The notes under the pieces: generated by a model
Told to the model about the DNA's origin: nothing
The model's input: only the letters and a program-made list of their open reading frames with translations
Database searches by the model: none
NCBI GenBank assembly: GCA_936432065.2
Contig: OW386292.2
Coordinates: 127,407,639-127,471,638 of the forward strand
Source: Rutpela maculata
Lineage: Eukaryota > Arthropoda > Insecta > Coleoptera > Cerambycidae
Reading direction: 5' to 3'
Length of the DNA: 64,000 nucleotides
Program-made: the position numbers and the translations under genes
In this document: positions 57,901 to 64,000 of the stretch, piece by piece
Layout: every line of letters begins with the position of its first letter
Numbering within the stretch: the stretch's first letter is position 1

Positions 57901-59366
57901 AGTATTTATCGATATTATATCATACAAAATGGCTAGTTTTTATTGTATTATTAATTGTGGAAGTGTGGCAATCCGAGACAACATCAGTTTTTATGAAATA
58001 ACGTCGATTTACAGCCAGAAGAGGTTAGGTTAAACAATTCCAGGCAATTAAAAGAAATGCTTTCAGTTGGCAAGAGGTAAAAAGAAAAACAGAGAAATTG
58101 CTACAAAATATTAAAGCATGGTTAGATGATAGTTTACTTATGCTAAACTATAGTAAGACCAAATTTCTAACCTTTTCATCAAATACAGTTGGGCAACCAA
58201 ATTTCAATAAAATTAAAATACATAGGTACACGTGTCGCATTCCAGAGGACTGTAATTGTAATATTAACATTGAGAGAACCACTTCTATAAAATATCTTGG
58301 AATAATTGTCGATTGCCATTTAAGATGGGACGAACAAATATATGCAGTTTGTAGTAAATTGAGGAAACTTATCTGTTTTTAAAACATTAAAAAACGTACT
58401 AAACCTTAGGCTACTGCGAATGGCATATTATGCTTTAGTACAATCTATAATAACATATGGTCTCTTAGTATGGGGGGCTGCCTATAACACGATATTAAGA
58501 AATGTCTCAACCATTCAAAAACTTCTAATGAAAATAATACTGTCTAAACCAATGCGATACCCAACAATACAATTATTCAATGAGTTTGGAGTTGACAATA
58601 TTCAACAGTTATATACGCTTGAAATACTTAAATATGTGTTTAAAACCAGGAAACTGAACTCACCAATACATAGTTACGCTACAAGGTTTATATCAAATAA
58701 CAGCTGTATTCCACCTTTAATGAAAAAAAGGATAGGTCAGAGAAATTTCAGTTATTTTTCAACCAAAATATATAATGCACTACCTTTGAACATAAAAAAT
58801 TTCAGTAATACATCCTATACTTATTTTATGAAAATGTGTAAAGAATGGGTACACGAAAATCGTGTCCTTATCAACCACTTATTTGATCAAATATAACAGC
58901 CCTCAAATAAAAAGATAAAAAAAAAACAAATAAAAAGAGAAAAAAAAATACATAAATAATTAAAAAAACAATAATGATAAAAAGGTAATACTTAATTAAA
59001 AATATAAATATATAAAATATAAAAAGTAAATAAATGAAAATAAAAAGCAACTACCCTAATATTATAGAGCTTGATTATTAGTCTTTTGTTATTTGTTTTG
59101 TTCTTTCTATTTAATAATATATTGCTTTAGTCTTTTTTAGTTTGTATCGCCTACATAATTTATTTATTGATAAGAGATTGTGTTACGTAGTTAATTATAG
59201 GTGCACATATTTTAATATTTTAATGATTTTTTAGCAACATATACACACACTGTGTATTTTATTATTCCGTAGTGTTTATGGTAATTTGCCAAAGACAAGT
59301 TTTGTTTCTAAAACTTAATTGGCAAATTTATATTCTTTCTGATTGTGTATAATTTTCTGAAATAAA

Positions 59367-59397
<31 letters not shown>

Positions 59398-62300
59398 GTT
59401 GCATGTTAATGCAAGAATGATTGTGAGAGTAATAACTGCTGCTCAAACAAGCAATAAACAATCCATGGTAAAGAAAAGTAACGTTTTATATTGGTTTGTC
59501 TCTATTTTTAATAACTATTTCTTATTTAAATTTTAGCTGAGCGAAGCATGAACTGCACGGAGGGAGAGTACATTTAAGAGGATACAAGTCATAATTAACA
59601 ATTGACCTACATAAAATAGTAAAATACATGTTAGACATTTTATATAATATATTATAATAAAAAATTTACAAAAATTACAACGGTTTGCGTAGTCTAATCT
59701 ATAGGTATATAAGGTATAGACAAGGGGTTAACCGCTGGAAGAAATTGTGTACATCTTATTACATACTTCAAATAGTTTACAGTAGATACGTCAGTTTTTC
59801 ATTGTTTATTTTATAAAGTGTCTTTCACAAAATTTACAGCGGTTAATCTCCAACCATAGCCATGTTCATTGCTAAAAAACTAAAAGAAAGATTTCCTGTT
59901 AAGTAGTGAACATGTTTTGTCTAGACTGAATCCCAGTGAGCATTAAGGAACCATCTGAATCTGCAATAGTCCAAGGAGTTAATGGCTTTTATTCATGATG
60001 CTAAGAGTTCATATCCTGAAAAATTAATTTTTGCATTAGTAATTATTTATAAAACAACATTTAATGAGGCAAGCATATATGAAAAAAATGATTGATAACT
60101 AATTCTTACCATTGTAACAAGCTTTTATCCTGAAAATTTCTTGCAGAGTACTTTTTTCACCTAACCACAAACAGCTTCAAGACTTTTCAATGCCTTGAAT
60201 TCGTCCTTCTGTCTACGTAATTCTTTCAAAAATCAAGTAATTCGCAACATCCCTATGTGTAACATTTGAAAATACATCAATATTTGTAGTAAAGTATTTT
60301 TTCTCAAAATATAAGGATTTAATTCAATGGCAGCCGTATACCTAACTTCTACATCAGGAGACAATTCTGCAAAATACGAACTAACGGTCATCCTGACGAA
60401 CATAATTGTTTATACAACAGTATTAAGAATAGTTGTAGATGTTAAATAATCCAACAACAAGTTTTTAAATGGCACAAACACTGCAAAATTCACCTTAAAG
60501 AAACACGTTTAATCGGCGGATTTCTCAATGACAGCTGTTTGTTTTTCCTAAGGTCTCAAAATCTGTGACGTCGGCGTACGCGACCCATTACTCAAAGTTT
60601 TGTCAAATTGACATTTGGGGTGCTGCCTTTGTCTCAGTTTGTTACTTAAATTTAAGTTGGTAGTCTCGAAATGTACGTTTTATGTAGGACTACAATTGTG
60701 CCAAAGATCAAAACTGGATTTCAAAAAATTACGAAAATATCCGGGTGTCTTCATTTTAAATGAGACACACTGTACATATTTGATTTCCATGCAAAAGACA
60801 GAGACAAAGATGCCGGCAGAGTTTACAACCTACGTCAGCTGGATCCCCTGCCGGCATCTTTGTCTCTGTCTTTTGCACGGAAATCAGATATATCTGTCCG
60901 TTTGATTTCATTCCCCGCTCCGCGCGTCTCTCTCCTCCAAAAGCTGCTGATCGAGGTAACCGTATAGTTTACTGACCGTGAACTAGCTCAGCGTTCCAAT
61001 TTCTTTTTTAAATGTAAACTAAAATTACCTTGACCGAAGTGTTTAGAAGCTTATCCTTCGGCGAAATAAATTGCGACTCGTTTGATTCGTCGAGACAAAA
61101 GATAGGCTCAAAAATATTAGAAAGTTGTAACATAATAGAGACAATTATATTTTCGTTCAACTCGCTGTAACTCAAAAACGGGAGAACGAATTAATCTTGA
61201 ATTTTTACAGCGTTATCACTCCATATTTTTTAATAAAATGTATTAATATGAAGGTCAAATTTTAATAAATATAGAAGATATGATCCTTTTCTAAGACTAT
61301 GTCCATAAACTGTGAAAACTTACAGGTGCGAATATAACAAGCGAGAAACTTTTTTATCTATCGAAATAGATACCAAGTATATCAAGAAGAAATAAAGATA
61401 TAGAATGGACGTAATAGCGCAGAAAATGGTGTAAAAACAATAAGAGTGTTGTTTAATGAAATCAAATTCACATTTTGCTTGCAGCGTGAAAACTGAATGA
61501 GATTTTTAAGCAAATCAATGAAGAGTCATTAAAGATTTGTATTAATTACATGAGAAAATACAGGAGGAGGGGTTTGAAATTTACTTACACGCACAAAAAT
61601 TGGCATTTCTATACACAGCAAATTGGCACAGTGCCACAGAGCGACTCGTTTCCCCTTAACCCTCTCTGAGAACAGTAACACAAAGTAGCTAACTACTTAC
61701 CAAAAATATAAGGGTATCAAATTTTGACTGAAACTTGCCATTTGCAGCTGCACTTGCTCCAATTATGGACCAGGAGCCCGCCGACCACTAATTGGGTGTC
61801 ATAGGTTCTCCCAAAATATGTGAATTGTAGGCAGTAGAGCACAGAAATGATCATACCAGCCCTTTTTTTGGGGCAGGGGCGTACGGCAGGCCCCCAAAGG
61901 GGAAAGAAATATGTCTTGTAAAAGTAAAACAAAAGTCATAAATAAGTCATAGGTTTACGCATGTGGGTTGGAGGGATTTTTTAATTTACCCCCAAAAATC
62001 ATGAATCCAGACTTCCATTCATTTTGGGCGGTGCAAGGAAGCGCTACGCTCGCCCAAATTTGAAAAAAAAAGGCAGGTAAAAAAAATGATAAGTTTATGA
62101 ATAGCAATCAGGAACCTGGTAAGTATGAATCTCCTGAGTATGAAAAGACATTCGCCATCTTTGAAAAGTGGTCGGCGGGCTCCTGGTCCATTAAATCGTG
62201 ATAATCGACCAACTTTTCACAATTTTGCACACACACACACGCACACTCATTAGGATCAACGAAGTCTCGGAATATTTCTTATAACCCCCCTCTACCAAAA

Positions 62301-63736
62301 TTAATTCCTATTATTTTTGTGTTTAATTGCACCCTGTACTTTAAATTTTACATAAATTTTCAAATATGTCTACTGGTAGCAAGTTCAAAGGTAGCCTTTA
62401 AAGGATTTAGCCAGGGAGGTAGCGACAGTTTTCGTGAAATTATTTGTATCAAGCTAGATTTTTTCCCATGATAGCTTAGACAGTATCAATGATGAAGATG
62501 CAATTCCATCAATCTATAAGTCCTGCAATAATGAGTAAAAAATTAAATAACATGTTGAAAAAACAGATATCGATTTTCTGAAATGTCACAAAATGTCACT
62601 TTTGATTCGTTCGTGCCGAGCCGTAGCCTACCCTAGCCGAATTTTAGAATTTCGCCGTGTAATTTACGATCCGGTTTATCTGGAAGACTTCCTTTTTACG
62701 TCGCGACATCGTACGGATGTCGCAATGTAAATCTTAAAAAAACAGTTTTTCTCAGAAACCTTTTTTTTCGAAGGGTCGAGATTAACGGAACGTCAAAGTA
62801 GTACATGATATTAAGTGAACATCGTATATGAGATCGATTTCAGTTAATCACGATGACAAAATTGACAAAATTTACCGAAAGAAAAAAGTCCCAAATCCCG
62901 CCCCCTCTAATTCCTTCATTTTTGTCGAAATTCAAAAAAATAGAAAAAAGGAATTTAGCAAATTTAGTTCTATTAGCTAGAGTAGTCTTTTGGTATAGGA
63001 GCCAAGATTAAGAAGTTGCCAACTGTAGAAGCTCCAAATTTGCGATTCTTTGCCGTACATGGCCGACATTTCAGTAGTTATCTCCAAAACGAAAAAAAAA
63101 AATCAAAATTCTTATGGAAGTAAAAAATTCGTAGTGGAAAATACACGTTTGACCTTATTTTTTATTTCGAGCTAACTCCGACCGTTTTGGAGATATCTGG
63201 GAAAAATAGCAAAAACAGCTTGCATTTCGGCGCCGAAAAAATTGCAAAAGCTGCAATCTTGACACGTTCATATTTCTCGAAAAACACCATTGGGATGGAG
63301 ATTCGATATCGCGACGTAAAGAGGAAGTCTTCCAGATAAACCTGATCGTAAACTGCACGGCGAAATTCGAAAATTCGGCTCTGCATGAACAAATCAAAAG
63401 TAGCATTTTATGGCATTTTAGAAAATCGATATTTCTTTTTGTAACATGTTATCTAATTTTTTACTCATTTTTGCAGGACTTATAGTTTGGTAGAATTGGA
63501 CCTTCATCATTGATACTGTCTAAGTTATCATGGGAAAAAATATAGCTCTATATTAAAGCGAAAAATCGGTCGCTACCTCCGTAGCTAACAATTTCTGGGA
63601 TACATTTTCTCCGGTCTGTCGAATCTTGACGGGGCTAGTTTAGTTAGACTAAAAATACGTTTGGCTACTTACTGCATTTTTGTGCGTTGGCACTTTGGAG
63701 CACTAGAAGAACAAGGAAACTGAGTACACGGAGCAT
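54907..63736 (-). CDS. Gene B: secreted single-domain FN3-like protein, three exons, 118 aa
   Basis: Coding exons are 63736-63673 (64 nt), 55595-55335 (261 nt) and 54938-54907 (32 nt), total 357 nt. Donors are A/GTAAGTAGC and G/GTAAGCTT; acceptors are TATGCTTGTTCTAG and TTTCCTTGCAG. Phases are 1-1 throughout, as in gene A. The product has a signal peptide (MLRVLSFLV...SANA), an FN3-like domain with LRWSPSTNCE and SFLPKCEWF, and a tail GCQMDNEISG. Four Cys match those of gene A in position. By eye about a third of the domain residues are identical to A. Intron 1 (8.1 kb) is filled by transposons; intron 2 is only 396 bp. The molecular role is unknown. Confidence 0.8.
55335..55595 (-). CDS. Gene B exon 2: fibronectin-III-like domain
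   Basis: About 87 residues starting IPEDVEKITLDLDHHLRW, with SPSTNCE, a central Y-x-I strand, DVSFLPKCEWFQVIVRPY and a final NSPVLDAYIPATS. Conserved with gene A: KITL, LRW, PSTNCE, DLQ, SFLP, C-x-WF and SP. One codon shorter than A. It ends at G/GTAAGCTT; reading beyond it (HIFVCVCT...) is intronic. Confidence 0.85.
55680..55865 (-). repeat. tRNA-derived SINE in intron 1 of gene B
   Basis: On the minus strand ACCGCGGTTGAGTGAGAC resembles a pol III A box and GTGAGTTTGAACCTCAG a B box, about 45 bp apart. A non-tRNA body follows to about 55690. No cloverleaf, so not a functional tRNA. Confidence 0.65.
56679..57780 (-). pseudogene. Transposase relic of the mariner/IS630-like superfamily (DUF4817 type)
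   Basis: Minus-strand order: N-terminal helix-turn-helix region IRLFGDEVRSSKEVAVEFNR (about 57740); LASRLNIDKEKIRRCFIRHK (about 57450); ILFTDEATFTSNTGV with the first catalytic Asp (about 57295); MFFQLDGASIHYSINVRQWL with the second (57040-56960); and PPRSPDSIPLDFYLWGTVKN with the third (about 56910). It ends VEKGYIR at 56679. Stops and frameshifts break it into at least four pieces. The family normally makes a TA duplication, which does not fit the 9-bp repeat seen here. Confidence 0.7.
57790..60586 (+). mobile_element. THAP-type transposon copy 2 (TIR GGGTCGCGTGCGCGTGACGTC)
   Basis: GGGTCGCGTGCGCGTGACGT and TCGGCGTACGCGACCC mark the ends, with CTTAGGAAAAACAAACCGCT and TGACAGCTGTTTG further inward. 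The THAP-like start (MASFYCIINCGSV, about 57929) is kept but frameshifted. The second conserved frame of copy 1 is deleted. A LINE is inserted at about 58075-59398. Confidence 0.75.
58075..59400 (+). pseudogene. 5'-truncated non-LTR retrotransposon with (ATT)n tail
   Basis: Starts inside the RT: IKAWLDDSLLMLNYSKTKFL, then TSIKYLGIIVDCHLRWDEQI (to about 58350). After a frameshift the C-terminal frame 58420-58896 runs MAYYALVQSIITYGLLVWG to FSYFSTKIYNALPLNIKNF. The 3' untranslated region ends AAATAAATATT and an ATT repeat of about 36 bases (59362-59398). The long C-terminal frame and clean tail suggest a fairly recent insertion. Confidence 0.85.
60782..60885. repeat. 37-bp-stem hairpin inside the right TIR of the mariner-like element
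   Basis: The arms GATTTCCATGCAAAAGACAG... (60782-60818) and ...CTGTCTTTTGCACGGAAATC (60849-60885) pair with a single mismatch around a 30-base loop. The left TIR lacks it, so it is a small insertion or a local duplication. Confidence 0.85.
61010..61745. other. Intron 1 of gene B, no further gene
   Basis: Includes the block shared with intron 1 of gene A (61252-61410). The rest is AT-rich with no motif recognised. Confidence 0.5.
61753..62200. mobile_element. Small element with inverted repeats (GGACCAGGAGCCCGCCGACCAC)
   Basis: GGACCAGGAGCCCGCCGACC at 61767 is exactly mirrored at 62168-62189. The enclosed ~400 bp contain CCCCAAAGGGG-type short palindromes but no gene. Confidence 0.7.
62415..63580. 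mobile_element. 1.2-kb element with ~330-bp TIR (GGAGGTAGCGAC), next to gene B exon 1
   Basis: GGAGGTAGCGACAGTTTTCG pairs with CGGTCGCTACCTCC at 63580. The arms share TGATAGCTTAGACAGTATCA, TAAGTCCTGCAA, GTTTATCTGGAAGACTTCC and TTTACGTCGCGA. The right end lies 92 bp from the exon 1 donor of gene B. Overlapping open frames at 63155-63406 lie in the arm and are not genes. Confidence 0.8.
63673..63736 (-). CDS. Gene B exon 1: signal peptide
   Basis: 21 residues, MLRVLSFLVLLVL...ANAQKC, plus one base. The hydrophobic core is strongly Leu-rich, with predicted cleavage after A-N-A. The same length and phase as exons 1 of A and C fix the start and donor. Confidence 0.85.
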
Positions 63737-63744
63737 TGTGAATA

Positions 63745-63860
63745 CAACAGCTTTTGTCAGATTACTATAACAGTCCGATACAAGCAACTTCTACTTATAT
63801 AAGGATCTCTAATTAGTTACACTTTAGATATGAAAGATAGATATTGAGTGGCAGAAGATT
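63745..63860 (-). promoter_or_regulatory. Gene B promoter with family-specific elements
   Basis: On the minus strand: AATCTTCTGC (63860-63851), TTTCATATCTAAA (63835-63823), CTTATATAAG (63803-63794), then TAGAAGTTGC, also seen in gene A as TAGAAGTTAC. The TATA box is 58 bp before the ATG. Confidence 0.8.
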
Positions 63861-64000
63861 AATTTAAAGAGGGAACTTCCTCTAGAAATAATGTTTTTAT
63901 ATTGACGTCCTTGAATATTATTTAAAATATATTAGTTGCATATTCTACACAATAAACACTTAGGTATTGAATTAAAAAATTTAGAAATACATTTTGTATA
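63861..64000. other. Upstream of gene B, nothing further recognised
   Basis: AT-rich sequence; no additional exon or repeat end seen before the window edge. Confidence 0.4.

Larger units (their letters stand above)
56040..60980 (-). mobile_element. Mariner-like transposon with 9-bp target duplication, in intron 1 of gene B
   Basis: CACGGTCAGTAAACTATACA and its complement ending at 60980 begin inverted repeats of about 250 bp (TCGAGACTACCAACTTAAAT, TGAGACAAGGGCAGC and similar). AACTAGTTC precedes and AACTAGCTC follows, a 9-bp duplication with one change; the related empty site near 25.37 kb reads AACTAATTC. A DUF4817-type transposase relic is inside, and a THAP-type transposon (57790-60586) interrupts it. 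Confidence 0.8.

Noticed and set aside
63155..63406. Two overlapping minus-strand frames upstream of gene B intron
   Set aside because: They lie in the TIR of the 1.2-kb element and are partly mirrored at 62.6-62.75 kb.

Overview
This is an AT-rich eukaryotic window, almost certainly from an arthropod with a large, transposon-rich genome. An insect is likely and a beetle possible, but I cannot name a species. Support comes from short exons with GTAAGT donors and pyrimidine-tract acceptors, TATA-box promoters, several non-LTR retrotransposon lineages with (ATT)n, (TATC)n or (TATG)n tails, hAT, THAP-type and mariner-like DNA transposons, tRNA-like SINEs, and many fold-back elements. No bacterial features, rRNA or ordinary tRNA genes were seen.

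The host genes are a small, apparently undescribed family of secreted one-domain proteins. Two complete three-exon genes lie on the minus strand: gene A (exons at 32216-32153, 26287-26024 and 23068-23028; 122 aa) and gene B (63736-63673, 55595-55335 and 54938-54907; 118 aa). A third, plus-strand first exon (gene C, 38017-38080) has no partner exons in the window. Each first exon has exactly 64 coding bases: a 20-odd-residue signal peptide ending in an ANA cleavage motif, then one Cys, ending in phase 1. Exon 2 is a symmetric phase 1-1 exon encoding one fibronectin-III-like domain with two extra Cys. Exon 3 is tiny and starts Gly-Cys. The three promoters share the same elements (AATCTTCTGC, TTTCATATCTAAA, TATATAAG) and stay alike while the mature proteins have diverged strongly. 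This suggests co-expressed, fast-evolving secreted proteins of unknown role.

Nearly everything else is repeats, often nested. 0-15 kb: a Cys-rich transposon-protein relic, paired palindromes, 'X' elements (TIR ACTTCCACATCCAG) linked to a ~29-bp GCGCATCCA minisatellite, a hAT relic, a 150-bp satellite with dimeric structure, a minus-strand LINE and two MITEs. 15-23 kb: a LINE split by a THAP-bearing element plus a palindromic MITE. 23-32 kb: gene A, whose first intron holds a 4.4-kb DNA transposon that itself carries a 2.5-kb hAT element with a perfect 8-bp target duplication. 32-41 kb: the A/C intergenic region, gene C exon 1, a plus-strand LINE, X elements and a 0.65-kb palindrome. 41-49 kb: a second THAP-type copy interrupted by a LINE, itself interrupted by a 2.3-kb inverted-repeat element and associated with a decayed DEHGERFHQ-family gene. 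50-54.6 kb: a 4.6-kb element with ~300-bp TIRs, filled with X elements, minisatellite and a 76-bp tandem repeat. 54.9-64 kb: gene B, whose first intron carries a mariner-like transposon with a 9-bp target duplication, containing a third THAP-type copy, which contains a LINE.

All calls are by eye. Gene structures rest on splice signals, phase and paralogue comparison; no database search or expression data was available.
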